The notes: generated from the sequence alone by a model not told the origin. Positions 41,842 to 49,910 are shown, counted from the stretch's first letter. The stretch is DNA of 64,000 bases from Streptomyces violaceorubidus (GCF_000717995.1 NZ_JODM01000016.1:1-64000), one strand, 5' to 3'. Translations and numbers: made by a program.

Positions 41842-42744
41842 TCAGGTGTCCCCGAGGGTGTTCAGGAACGGCTCGATGGCCGCGCGCCACGCCTCCGGCT
41901 GGTCGTAGTGGACGAGGTGGCCGGCGTCGGCGACCTCCGCGTACTGGCCGTTCGGCAGGACGCGGACCATCTCCTGGGCCTCGGCGCGGCCCAGCTCGCC
42001 GTCGAGGCCGCGCACGACCAGGGTGGGGCAGCGCACCTGGGCCAGCTCCTCCCAGTGGGCGTCGTAGATCCACGTCTCGCGGGAGCGCAGCATCTGCTCG
42101 GGTTCGAAGACGGGGCGCCAGCCGTCCGGGGACTCGGCCATCACCTCGGCGTAGAACTCGCCGCGGGCCGGATTCGGCCGCTCCACCCAGGGGTCGTCCT
42201 CGCCGAACCACTTGCGCACGTCGGCGAGCGTGGCGAAGGGGACCGGCCAGGCGCGGAACCACTCGGTCCAGGTGTGCTGGGAGGCGGCGCCGAGGGCGGA
42301 GGCCCGCATGTCGCAGATGATCAGGCCGCGGACCAGGTCGGGGCGTTTCGCGGCGAGCTGCCAGGCGGTCAGCGCGCCCATGGCGTGGCCGATGAGGACG
42401 GCCGGGCCGAGGCCGAGCTGCTCCAGGGCGGCCTCGACGTCCTCGACGTACGCCTCCCGGGTGTAGGCGGCCCGCGGGGGCTTGTCGCTGCGGCCGTGGC
42501 CGCGCTGGTCGAGGGCGACGGCCCGGTGGCGGGCGGAGAGCCAGCGGGCGGTGGGGGCCCAGTGCGAGGCGCGGCCCATCAGGCCGTGCAGTAACAGCAC
42601 CGCGGGCAGGTCCCCGGCACCGGACGCGGGGGCGGACACGGGCCCCGACGGGTCGTGCTCCCGATCCGTCTTGAGTGGGTCGCCGAACTCCCAGGCCGCG
42701 AGGCGTACGCCGCCCGCGCCGGTCACGTCGATGCGCCGCGCCAT
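41842..42744 (-). CDS. alpha/beta hydrolase-fold protein with Ala in the nucleophile elbow
   Basis: A 300-residue alpha/beta hydrolase. The oxyanion strand L-L-L-H-G-L-M-G (about residue 52), D-Q-R-G-H-G-R-S-D-K-P, the acid region V-R-G-L-D-G-E-L-G and the catalytic His in A-D-A-G-H-L-V-H-Y are all present. The nucleophile elbow, however, reads I-G-H-A-M-G, with Ala (codon GCC) where Ser is expected in G-x-S-x-G. So ordinary ester hydrolysis is doubtful: it could be a pseudoenzyme, a binding protein or a cofactor-independent enzyme. The ATG at 42744 has AGGA upstream; a TTG at 42762 is also in frame. Confidence 0.88.
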   Translation of the reverse strand: MARRIDVTGAGGVRLAAWEFGDPLKTDREHDPSGPVSAPASGAGDLPAVLLLHGLMGRASHWAPTARWLSARHRAVALDQRGHGRSDKPPRAAYTREAYVEDVEAALEQLGLGPAVLIGHAMGALTAWQLAAKRPDLVRGLIICDMRASALGAASQHTWTEWFRAWPVPFATLADVRKWFGEDDPWVERPNPARGEFYAEVMAESPDGWRPVFEPEQMLRSRETWIYDAHWEELAQVRCPTLVVRGLDGELGRAEAQEMVRVLPNGQYAEVADAGHLVHYDQPEAWRAAIEPFLNTLGDT

Positions 42745-43243
42745 AGGTCCTGGCACCCCCAAGCTCCGCTCGGACCCGCCCGCCCTCGCGGGCCGGCCGC
42801 CCTGTGAACCGTGTCCTGCCTGCCGTGCAGAGTAGCGAATCTATCGAATACGCATTCGAAAGAGCCGTTTCGACGAGCAACACCCCTCATTCGAGTGACA
42901 CCGCTCAGGGATTGATCGCCGCCGCCCAGGGGAGATCTTCAACGGGAGGCGGACCGCTCGGGGAAATCGGTCCGAGGGGATTGACCTTGAGAGCTCGGGG
43001 CTCCAGGTCAGCACAGGGGAGGACAGGCCCCGGCGCCACACGGCGCCGGGGCCCTCTCCGTCTCTCCGGCATGCCCATCCCCCCTCCGGCCGGGCGACAT
43101 CGCTGTCGGCCACGGGCCAAGAGCCCCTCGCATCCTCATGCCTCACGCGACAGCCTCGCACGCGAAGCGCCCGCCCGCTGCGATTCGGTGCACTGGGACC
43201 CCGAATCGCCGGGCCCCTGCCGACGGCCCCCTCCGGAGCGCGG
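42745..43243. other. long intergenic region with palindrome and hairpin
   Basis: About 500 bases with no convincing gene; codons in the open plus frame from 42804 lack third-position GC bias. TCGAAT-ACGC-ATTCGA (42844-42859) is a perfect palindrome with further TTCGA copies nearby, probably in the promoter of the hydrolase gene. GGCCCCGGCGCC (43026-43037), ACAC, then the exact complement (43042-43053) make a strong 12-bp hairpin. It may terminate dmdR1 transcription from the right, or an unannotated plus-strand RNA from the left. Confidence 0.55.
43026..43053. terminator. 12-bp GC hairpin with ACAC loop
   Basis: Perfect 12-base arms and a four-base loop; the plus-strand side is followed by CTCTCCGTCTCT. 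About 190 bases beyond the dmdR1 stop. Orientation undecided. Confidence 0.65.
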
Positions 43244-43936
43244 TCAGCGCTTGGCGACGAACACGTGGGAGGCGGTGTCCGCCTCCAGCTCGGCGGCCTC
43301 GCCGCCGCTGCCCACCAGCACGCCACCCGCCGACTCGGTCACGCTCACCACCGACCCGGGCTGCACCCCGGCCCGGCGCAGCGTGTACATCAGCTGCGCG
43401 TCCGTCTGGATCGGCTCGCCGATCCGGCGCACCACGACCGTCTTGCCCTCGGCCCCCGGGTCGAGGTCGGCGAGGGACACCATGCCCTCGTCCAGGAACG
43501 GATCGGCCCCGTCCGTCTCGCCCAGCTCCTCCAGGCCCGGGATCGGGTTCCCGTACGGCGACTCGGTCGGGTGCCGCAGCAGCTCGAGGACGCGGCGCTC
43601 GACCGCCTCGCTCATCACGTGCTCCCAGCGGCACGCCTCCGCGTGCACCTGCTCCCACTCCAGGCCGATCACGTCGACGAGCAGGCACTCGGCGAGCCGG
43701 TGCTTGCGCATCACGCGCGTGGCCAGCCGCCTGCCCTCGTCGGTCAGCTCCAGATGCCGGTCCGCCGCCACGGACACCAGCCCGTCCCGCTCCATCCGCG
43801 CCACCGTCTGGCTGACCGTGGGACCGCTCTGGTCGAGCCGCTCGGCGATCCGGGCGCGCATCGGGACCACACCTTCCTCCTCCAGCTCCAGGATGGTGCG
43901 GAGGTACATCTCCGTGGTGTCGATCAGTCCGGACAT
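43244..43936 (-). CDS. dmdR1: DmdR1/IdeR-type iron-dependent repressor (DtxR family)
   Basis: A 230-residue iron regulator, the length I recall for S. coelicolor DmdR1. Winged helix at residues 1-65 (M-Y-L-R-T-I-L-E-L-E-E-E-G, R-L-D-Q-S-G-P-T-V-S-Q-T-V), metal-binding/dimerisation helices (K-H-R-L-A-E-C-L-L and W-E-H-V-M-S-E, carrying the His, Glu, Cys and Met ligands) and a C-terminal SH3-like FeoA domain (about 150-230). With Fe2+ it represses siderophore and other iron genes at iron boxes; no iron box was seen in this window. Its antisense strand holds an open frame that in S. coelicolor is reported as the adm gene. Confidence 0.93.
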   Translation of the reverse strand: MSGLIDTTEMYLRTILELEEEGVVPMRARIAERLDQSGPTVSQTVARMERDGLVSVAADRHLELTDEGRRLATRVMRKHRLAECLLVDVIGLEWEQVHAEACRWEHVMSEAVERRVLELLRHPTESPYGNPIPGLEELGETDGADPFLDEGMVSLADLDPGAEGKTVVVRRIGEPIQTDAQLMYTLRRAGVQPGSVVSVTESAGGVLVGSGGEAAELEADTASHVFVAKR

Positions 43937-44008
43937 ACGTGCCCCTCGATGAGATTGCCGGAGGCTGCGGCCCGCCGGCGTGTGCGCTGGCCCTGCCACC
44001 AATTCTGA
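43265..44008 (+). CDS. Adm-like antisense ORF overlapping dmdR1
   Basis: A GTG-initiated frame of 247 residues lies antisense to almost all of dmdR1 and extends past its start. Composition is dominated by His, Arg, Leu, Pro and Gln, as expected for the shadow of a high-GC gene, so coding evidence from the sequence alone is weak. It is listed because an antiparallel gene, adm, with products of about 28 and 9 kDa, has been described over dmdR1 in S. coelicolor, and this frame would give roughly the larger size. No clear ribosome site. Confidence 0.3.
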   Translation: MGGGVRLQLGGLAAAAHQHATRRLGHAHHRPGLHPGPAQRVHQLRVRLDRLADPAHHDRLALGPRVEVGEGHHALVQERIGPVRLAQLLQARDRVPVRRLGRVPQQLEDAALDRLAHHVLPAARLRVHLLPLQADHVDEQALGEPVLAHHARGQPPALVGQLQMPVRRHGHQPVPLHPRHRLADRGTALVEPLGDPGAHRDHTFLLQLQDGAEVHLRGVDQSGHTCPSMRLPEAAARRRVRWPCHQF

Positions 44009-44159
44009 CGCATACCACCGACAACCGTGCCTCGCCGCGTGAAGCCGGGCCCGGCCGGGCCCGGGCCGGGCCCTCGCCGCCGCTCCGACGCCGTATTGAC
44101 ACCGCGCTGGTCCAGACCGCACCGTGATCCGCGACGCAGCCACTCCGAAGGGGTCCCGC

Positions 44160-44915
44160 ATGAGTGACCACAAGCCGGCCGGCCAGTTCCTCGACGCGGC
44201 GATCGACCTCCTGCGACGGGTCCGCGACGAGGAGGCGGAGAGCATCGAGGCGGCCGGCACGCTGCTCGCCGACACCGTGCTGAGCGGTGGCCGGCTCTTC
44301 GCCTTCGGCGCCGGTCACTCCTCCCTCGCCGCCCAGGACGTCGTGTACCGCGCCGGCGGACTCGCCCTGATGAACCTGCTCGCCGTGCCCGGCGTCGTCG
44401 GCGTCGACGTGATGCCCGCCACGCTCGGCTCCGCCCTGGAGCGGGTCGACGGCCTCGCGAGCGCCGTACTGGACTCCTCCCCGCTGCGCGCGGGCGACGC
44501 CCTGGTGATCATCTCCCTCTCCGGGCGCAACGCCCTGCCCGTGGAGATGGCCATGAACGCGCGCGCCCTCGGCGTCCGGGTCATCGGCGTGACCTCGGTG
44601 GCCTACGCCTCCGAGACGACGTCGCGGCACGCCTCCGGCACCTTCCTCAAGGACCACTGCGACGTCGTACTGGACTCCAAGATCGCCGTCGGCGACGCGG
44701 AGCTCACCCTCGACACCGTCCCGGCGCCCTTCGCCCCCGCCTCCACGGTGGTCACCAGCGCCCTCGTGCAGTCCATGACGGCCACGGCGGCCGCGACCCT
44801 CGCCGACCGCGGCGTCGAACCCCCGCTGCTGCGCTCGGGCAACGTGGACGGCGGCCACGAATGGAACGGCCGGGTGCTGGAGCAGTACCGGGACCGCATC
44901 TTCTACCGCCGCTGA
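44160..44915 (+). CDS. SIS-domain protein (sugar isomerase-like)
   Basis: A 251-residue phosphosugar-binding protein. The SIS fold shows F-A-F-G-A-G-H-S-S-L-A-A-Q-D (about residues 49-62), A-G-D-A-L-V-I-I-S-L-S-G-R-N-A-L-P-V-E-M-A (about 113-133) and V-R-V-I-G-V-T-S. It resembles the YfhH/GmhA-like group that uses or senses phosphorylated amino sugars, for example in peptidoglycan recycling; a specific reaction is not assigned. GAAGGGG precedes the ATG at 44160. Divergent from dmdR1, as remembered for S. coelicolor. Confidence 0.85.
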   Translation: MSDHKPAGQFLDAAIDLLRRVRDEEAESIEAAGTLLADTVLSGGRLFAFGAGHSSLAAQDVVYRAGGLALMNLLAVPGVVGVDVMPATLGSALERVDGLASAVLDSSPLRAGDALVIISLSGRNALPVEMAMNARALGVRVIGVTSVAYASETTSRHASGTFLKDHCDVVLDSKIAVGDAELTLDTVPAPFAPASTVVTSALVQSMTATAAATLADRGVEPPLLRSGNVDGGHEWNGRVLEQYRDRIFYRR

Positions 44916-44937
44916 GCGCATCCGGCGCCCGCTCCGG

Positions 44938-46341
44938 CTACGGCCGCTCCAGCACGCCGGCCAGGTCCAGCGCGGTCGCGATCCGCACCGCCACGTCCTC
45001 GGCGTACGTCGCGTCCGGTCGCTCGAAGGCGCTGCGTCCCGCGCCGCGCAGGAACGTGACGACGCCCAGTGTCCGGCCGCGGCTGCGCAGGACGGCGCAC
45101 AGGCCGTGCACCGTGTCCTCCGGCCACTGGCGGGCCGTGGCCCACCGGCGCACCTGCTCGGCCGGGACCGCCCGCACACCGGCGCTGGCCCGCACCGAGC
45201 CCGACCGCTCCACGCACTGCACGGCGGGGTGCCCCTCGCCGTAGCGCACCGGCATCCCGGAGGTCCCGGACGGCACGCTCGGGCCCGGCGCGCCCGACGG
45301 GGTGACCGCGACCCGCACCAGCCGCACCGGCTCGCTCGCGTCGGTGTCCACCTCCGCCCCGCCCACCACGCGGTCGATCAGGGCGTGGTCGGCGAACCCG
45401 GCCAACGCGAAGTCCAGGTGGACGACCGCGGCCTCCGCCGGGTCCTCGCACTCCGCCGCGGCCCGCGCCGCCCGGTGCAGCTGGTTGGCCCTGAAGCGCA
45501 GCAGCGCCGCCTCCTGCTCGCCCTGCTTCGACTCCGTGACGTCCTGGAACAGCCAGCCGACGCCCAGCGGGACCGGCTCCTCCGCCAGCGGCGAGGCCAG
45601 CCGCACGAACCCGCTGCGCCAGCACCGGCGCCGCTCGCCCTCCGGCGTGCGCAGGCTCACCCACACCTCGGCGGGCCCGGGCGGCGCGCCCTCGGCCAGG
45701 ACGTGCGTCAGCGCGTTCTCCAGCTCCTCGACGCCCTGGGCGAGCAGATCACCGAGCGGCCGTCCCAGCACGGACGTGCGCCCGGCCCCGAGCGCCCGCG
45801 CGGCGTGCGCGTTGACCACGGCGGGGCGCAGGTCCACGTCCACCAGGACGACACCCCAGCTCGCGTCCTCCAGCAGGGCCTCGCTGAGCGCGATGGACCG
45901 CTCCAGGTCGATCTGCGCGTGCACCTCGCTGAAGGCGCAGTACACCCCCGCGGGCCTGCCGTCGGGACCGCGCACCGCCGCGGACTGGGTGCGCACCAGC
46001 ACCCGGCCGCCGTCCTTGGTCAGCAGGGCGAACTCGTGCACCTGACGGCCCGGTGCGCGCATGGCGGACAGCAGCCGCTCCTCCACCTCGCCGGCGTCCG
46101 CGCTGCGCACGGCCCATCCGGCGAAGCCCCGCCGTCCCACGGCCTCCGCCGCGCTCCAGCCCAGGATGCGCTCCGCCTCGCGGTTCCAATGGGTCACGAC
46201 GCCGTCCGCGTCGAAGGCGCACAGGGCCGCGTCCATGCCGTCGAGGAGCGCGGCCAACAGGTCCGCGCCGTCCCGCTCGGGCTGCTCCGGCTCGTCCGGC
46301 CCCAGCTCGTCGGTGGTCCCACTACGCCGCGAAGCACTCAC
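44938..46341 (-). CDS. PAS-domain sensor protein without an output domain
   Basis: A 467-residue protein with two PAS modules (about residues 25-140, containing V-V-T-H-W-N-R-E-A-E-R-I-L-G-W, and about 150-265, containing W-G-V-V-L-V-D-V-D-L-R-P-A-V-V-N) and a C-terminal GAF-like domain (about 285-465). No histidine kinase, GGDEF, phosphatase or HTH output is visible, so it must act through partner proteins. The GTG at 46341 has AGGGGGC upstream; an ATG at 46401 is in frame. Convergent with the SIS gene. Confidence 0.75.
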   Translation of the reverse strand: MSASRRSGTTDELGPDEPEQPERDGADLLAALLDGMDAALCAFDADGVVTHWNREAERILGWSAAEAVGRRGFAGWAVRSADAGEVEERLLSAMRAPGRQVHEFALLTKDGGRVLVRTQSAAVRGPDGRPAGVYCAFSEVHAQIDLERSIALSEALLEDASWGVVLVDVDLRPAVVNAHAARALGAGRTSVLGRPLGDLLAQGVEELENALTHVLAEGAPPGPAEVWVSLRTPEGERRRCWRSGFVRLASPLAEEPVPLGVGWLFQDVTESKQGEQEAALLRFRANQLHRAARAAAECEDPAEAAVVHLDFALAGFADHALIDRVVGGAEVDTDASEPVRLVRVAVTPSGAPGPSVPSGTSGMPVRYGEGHPAVQCVERSGSVRASAGVRAVPAEQVRRWATARQWPEDTVHGLCAVLRSRGRTLGVVTFLRGAGRSAFERPDATYAEDVAVRIATALDLAGVLERP

Positions 46342-46507
46342 CTGGGCCCCCTGCAGGCTGCGTCCGCCGTACCGTACGTCGGTTCGTTCACTGGCCTTCA
46401 TTCAACTCGAACGTGATGCAGCACACACGGGGTTCCCGCAAGTTGGCGGAAATCGTTGTACTGCGGAAACTCGGCATAAGCCCCCGTCATGACGGGGGCG
46501 CCGCGGA

Positions 46508-47383
46508 TCATGCCGGGCGGGCCTCGGCGAGTCTCAGGTCGACCCACTCCTCGCGCTCGCCGTCGAGCACGTACCGCTCCTTCTCCACGAACCCACGTGC
46601 GCCGGCGAACCGCAACCCGTCGGCGTTGGCCGCCAGCACCACGGTCTCCACCGCCCCGGCGTCCAGCTCGCGCGCGTGGGCCAGCCCCGCCTCGTAGAGC
46701 GCGGTGCCGATCCCGCGCCCCCGGTACGCCGGCAGCACCCGCGCGATCACGGTCGCCGCCCGCTCCTCGCCCCCGGGCGGCCGCACGGTGGAGCAGCCGA
46801 CGAGCACGTCCCCGAGGTAGGCGTTGGCCAGCCGGTTGCGCCCGGCGCGCTCCCGCGCCTCGTCGAGGGTCATGGCGGCCGGAGGAACGATCACGTTGTG
46901 CACGTGCCGCCACTCCTCCACCATGGCGTCCCCGTCCACCGGCTCGATCCGCAGCGCCGAGCCCGCGCCGGCCGCGACCGTCCCGCGACGCGCGTCCACC
47001 TCGATCTCGATGCGCATCCGTTCGTCCGCGAGCCCGCACACCATCATCGTCGCGGCCGGCCGCACCTGCCCGAACGCCCGCCGCAGCACCGGCCAGCACG
47101 GCTCGAAGTCCTCCCGCGCGGGCAGCAGGTAGCGCACCCGCACCACGTCCGCGAACGCGCATCCCGCCTCGGCCAGCGCGGCCCCGATGTTCCGCAGGCA
47201 CTGCTCGGCCTGCTCCACCACGTCCTCGGAGATCGTCATCGACGCGTAGTCGAACCCGGTCGTCCCCGACACGTGTACCCGGTCGCCGTCGACGACGGCC
47301 CGGGCGTACCCGATGCGCTCCTCGAACGTCGACCCGCTGACTGTCGCCCGCCTGACCGGCGGGCCCCCCTGGCGTCTCGTCAT
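46508..47383 (-). CDS. RidA-GNAT fusion protein
   Basis: A 291-residue two-domain protein. Residues 10-125 are a RidA/YjgF-type domain (G-Y-A-R-A-V-V-D-G-D-R-V-H-V-S-G-T-T-G, then E-Q-C-L-R-N-I-G-A-A-L), the family that hydrolyses reactive enamines/imines. The conserved catalytic Arg region is V-V-R-V-R-Y-L-L. Residues 145-285 are a GNAT acetyltransferase with V-L-P-A-Y-R-G-R-G-I-G-T-A-L-Y-E-A-G as the acetyl-CoA loop. The combination could detoxify an imine and acetylate the product or a related amine (inference). No good ribosome site at the ATG. Confidence 0.85.
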   Translation of the reverse strand: MTRRQGGPPVRRATVSGSTFEERIGYARAVVDGDRVHVSGTTGFDYASMTISEDVVEQAEQCLRNIGAALAEAGCAFADVVRVRYLLPAREDFEPCWPVLRRAFGQVRPAATMMVCGLADERMRIEIEVDARRGTVAAGAGSALRIEPVDGDAMVEEWRHVHNVIVPPAAMTLDEARERAGRNRLANAYLGDVLVGCSTVRPPGGEERAATVIARVLPAYRGRGIGTALYEAGLAHARELDAGAVETVVLAANADGLRFAGARGFVEKERYVLDGEREEWVDLRLAEARPA

Positions 47384-47454
47384 GGGCGAAACCGTAGGTG
47401 ACCAGCGAAGACGCGTCCATGGGAGATCGACGACGAATCGGTCCGTAAATTCGA

Positions 47455-47483
47455 TTGCCCGGCGGCCGACCGGTTCCTAGGGT
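47455..47483 (+). promoter_or_regulatory. promoter of short leader-like transcript
   Basis: TTGCCC (47455-47460), 17 bases, TAGGGT (47478-47483): a good fit to vegetative sigma-type promoters. It points at the 12-codon ORF at 47517 and is about 70 bases from the divergent RidA-GNAT gene. Confidence 0.55.
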
Positions 47484-47516
47484 GGGCCGTACACGAGAAG
47501 GGAGGTGGTTCGGCAG

Positions 47517-47555
47517 ATGTATGACAACCGGACGCGTGAGGTGGCTGCGGGCTAG
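47517..47555 (+). CDS. 12-codon ORF (possible leader peptide or small-RNA ORF)
   Basis: ATG, then Y-D-N-R-T-R-E-V-A-A-G and TAG. GGAGGTGG (47501-47508) is an excellent ribosome site ten bases upstream and a promoter lies at 47455-47483. After the stop comes CCGGCAC...GCGCCGG, which can fold, and then the terminator-like hairpin at 47636. The downstream gene is on the opposite strand, so this is not a leader of citrate synthase; it would be an independent transcript of about 200 nucleotides. Evidence is purely signal-based. Confidence 0.4.
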   Translation: MYDNRTREVAAG

Positions 47556-47635
47556 CGGCCCGGCACCACACGGAGTGCGGCGCCGGACCAGCGCGTGACA
47601 GAAGCGCGCAGTCGGCCCCATCCCAAGCAGTCACC

Positions 47636-47698
47636 CGACCCGCGAGTCGCCGGTACGTCCGGCCGGCTCCTCCACGGAGGAACCAGACTCGCGGGTCG
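47636..47698. terminator. stem-loop between short transcript and citrate synthase gene
   Basis: Perfect 13-base arms CGACCCGCGAGTC (47636-47648) and GACTCGCGGGTCG (47686-47698), with GGCTCCTCCACGGAGGAACC in the loop able to pair again. Lies 23 bases past the citrate synthase stop; serves both strands. Confidence 0.75.
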
Positions 47699-47720
47699 CC
47701 TGCGTTCAGGGCCGGGACCC

Positions 47721-48821
47721 TCAGTCCGCGATGTCGGCGTAGCCCTCGATCTCGCGCGGGTCGCGGGTGCCCGGGCCCACGTAGCGGGCGGAGGGGCGGA
47801 CCAGGCGGCCGGTGCGCTTCTGCTCCAGGATGTGGGCGGACCAGCCGGCCGTGCGGGCGCAGGTGAACATCGAGGTGAACATGGGGGCCGGGACCTCGGC
47901 GAAGTCCAGCATGATGGCGGCCCAGAACTCGACGTTGGTGGCCAGGACCCGGTCGGGGCGGCGGGCGTGCAGCTCGGCCAGGGCGGCCTTCTCCAGTGCC
48001 TCGGCGACCTCGTAGCGCGGGGCGCCCAGTTCGCGGGCGGTGCGGCGCAGGACACGGGCGCGGGGGTCCTCGGCGCGGTAGACGCGGTGGCCGAAGCCCA
48101 TGAGGCGTTCGCCCGCGTCGAGGGTCTTCTTGACGTAGGCCTCGGCGTCCCCGGTGCGCTCGATCTCCTCGATCATGTGCAGGACGCGGGACGGGGCGCC
48201 GCCGTGCAGCGGTCCCGACATGGCGCCCACGGCCCCGGAGAGGGCGGCGGCGACGTCCGCGCCGGTGGAGGCGATGACGCGGGCGGTGAAGGTGGAGGCG
48301 TTCATGCCGTGCTCGGCGGCGGAGGTCCAGTAGGCGTCGACGGCGGCGACGTGCTTGGGGTCGGGCTCGCCGCGCCAGCGGATCATGAAGCGTTCGACGA
48401 CCGACCGGGCCTTGTCGATCTCGCGCTGCGGGACCATGGGCAGGCTCTGGCCGCGCGCGGACTGGGCGACGTAGGACAGGGCCATGACGGCGGCGCGGGC
48501 GAGGTCGTCGCGGGCCTGCGCGGCGTCGATGTCCAGGAGGGGTTTGAGGCCCCAGGCGGGGGCGAGCATCGCGAGGGCGGACTGGACGTCGACCCTGATG
48601 TCGCCGGAGTGCACGGGGATGGGGAAGGGCTCGGCGGGCGGCAGGCCGGGGTTGAAGGCTCCGTCGACGAGCAGGCCCCAGACGTTGCCGTAGGAGACGT
48701 GCCCGACCAGGTCCTCGATGTCGACGCCGCGGTAGCGCAGGGCGCCGCCCTCCTTGTCGGGTTCGGCGATCTCCGTCTCGAAGGCGACGACTCCCTCTAG
48801 CCCGGGTACGAAGTCGGACAT
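47721..48821 (-). CDS. citrate synthase (type 2, short form)
   Basis: A 366-residue citrate synthase that condenses acetyl-CoA (or propionyl-CoA) with oxaloacetate. Conserved stretches: A-A-E-H-G-M-N-A-S-T-F (substrate His), L-H-G-G-A-P, G-F-G-H-R-V-Y-R-A-E-D-P-R-A (CoA/active-site His and Arg) and N-V-E-F-W-A-A-I-M-L. At about 370 residues it is the short actinobacterial second citrate synthase rather than the hexameric long form; methylcitrate synthase is the alternative. The ATG at 48821 has GAGGAG upstream. Divergent from pdxH. Confidence 0.9.
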   Translation of the reverse strand: MSDFVPGLEGVVAFETEIAEPDKEGGALRYRGVDIEDLVGHVSYGNVWGLLVDGAFNPGLPPAEPFPIPVHSGDIRVDVQSALAMLAPAWGLKPLLDIDAAQARDDLARAAVMALSYVAQSARGQSLPMVPQREIDKARSVVERFMIRWRGEPDPKHVAAVDAYWTSAAEHGMNASTFTARVIASTGADVAAALSGAVGAMSGPLHGGAPSRVLHMIEEIERTGDAEAYVKKTLDAGERLMGFGHRVYRAEDPRARVLRRTARELGAPRYEVAEALEKAALAELHARRPDRVLATNVEFWAAIMLDFAEVPAPMFTSMFTCARTAGWSAHILEQKRTGRLVRPSARYVGPGTRDPREIEGYADIAD

Positions 48822-49057
48822 CAGGCGGCTCCTCGTGATCAGTGGTGTACGGCGACCTGGGCGGAGACGGTGCGGCGCCTCCATGGATCCACGGTCGTGT
48901 GCGACTCGCGGTCCCGGCGGTCACCCCTGTGATGCCCCGTACGGCCGTCGGTCATCCGGCCGGAGCGGGACCAAGCACGATATCCCCGGGTGTCAGGTTT
49001 GGGGAGTGGTGCGGCACTCGGTGCCACCCCGGTGGGGTGGCGGGCGGATACGGCAGG

Positions 49058-49759
49058 ATGGGCGGCGTGACCGATCGCGAAGCCGATTCCGGCGTTCCCG
49101 CCGCCGCAGTGCCCTTCGATCTCGCCTCGATGCGCAAGCAGTACCGGGCCGAGGGGCTGTCCGAGACCGAGCTGGCGGCGACGCCGGTCGAGCAGTTCGC
49201 GCGCTGGTTCCAGCAGGCGGCGACGGACGGGGGGCTGTTCGAGCCGAACGCCATGGTCGTCTCCACGGCGGACGAGCGGGGACGGCCGAGCTCCCGCGCG
49301 GTGCTGCTGAAGCACTTCGACGAGCAGGGGTTCGTCTTCTACACCAACTACGACTCCCGCAAGGCGCGCGAGCTGGACGCGAACCGGTATGTCTCGTTGC
49401 TGTTCCCCTGGCACCCGATGGCCCGGCAGGTCGTGGTCACGGGCGTCGCGCGCCGCACCGGGCGGGACGAGACCGCCGCGTACTTCCGGACCCGGCCGCA
49501 CGGCTCGCAGCTGGGTGCCTGGGCGAGCGTCCAGTCCTCGGTGGTGGCGGATCGCCGTGCGCTGGACGCGGCGTACGCCGAGCTGGCGGCGCGGTACCCG
49601 GAGGGCGAGCAGGTGCCGGTGCCGCCGCACTGGGGCGGGTTCCGGGTGGTGCCGGAGGCGGTGGAGTTCTGGCAGGGCCGGGAGAACCGGCTGCACGACC
49701 GGCTGCGGTACGTGGCGGAGGGCGGCGGGGGCTGGCGGGTGGAGCGGCTGAGTCCGTGA
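49058..49759 (+). CDS. pdxH: pyridoxamine 5'-phosphate oxidase
   Basis: A 233-residue FMN enzyme oxidising pyridoxine/pyridoxamine 5'-phosphate to pyridoxal 5'-phosphate. Signature segments are visible: [59 protein letters not shown] and W-G-G-F-R-V-V-P with W-Q-G-R. Start is ATG at 49058 or GTG at 49067. A divergent PdxH-like paralog is encoded at 17601. Confidence 0.94.
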   Translation: MGGVTDREADSGVPAAAVPFDLASMRKQYRAEGLSETELAATPVEQFARWFQQAATDGGLFEPNAMVVSTADERGRPSSRAVLLKHFDEQGFVFYTNYDSRKARELDANRYVSLLFPWHPMARQVVVTGVARRTGRDETAAYFRTRPHGSQLGAWASVQSSVVADRRALDAAYAELAARYPEGEQVPVPPHWGGFRVVPEAVEFWQGRENRLHDRLRYVAEGGGGWRVERLSP

Positions 49760-49769
49760 TCCGCCGGCG

Positions 49770-49901
49770 GAGTGCTGGCTCAATGACGCCTCGTGCGTGG
49801 CCCTCGCCGAAACGCTGGACGCCGAACTCGTCACCGTGGACGCGAAGTTCGCCGGAGCTCCGCACATCCGCTGCGGGCTGAGCAACCTCCGCACCGCCTG
49901 A
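49770..49901 (+). pseudogene. PIN-domain (VapC-type) toxin, C-terminal fragment
   Basis: The plus strand reads D-A-S-C-V-A-L-A-E-T-L-D-A-E-L-V-T-V-D and A-K-F-A-G-A-P-H-I-R-C-G, ending in TGA at 49899-49901. This matches the last third of VapC-like PIN ribonucleases (usual form YVALAExLxxxLVTxDxKLAxA, including a catalytic Asp). The first two thirds and any antitoxin gene are absent; pdxH ends ten bases before. A decayed toxin-antitoxin remnant. Confidence 0.6.
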
Positions 49902-49910
49902 CCGGCTCCC

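Noticed and set aside
42804..43200. Possible protein on the plus strand between the hydrolase and dmdR1
   Set aside because: Codons lack third-position GC bias in the first part, composition changes abruptly, and there is no ribosome site; treated as noncoding.
43937..44159. Iron box for autoregulation of dmdR1
   Set aside because: No 19-bp TTAGGTTAGGCTCACCTAA-like dyad was seen between dmdR1 and the SIS gene.
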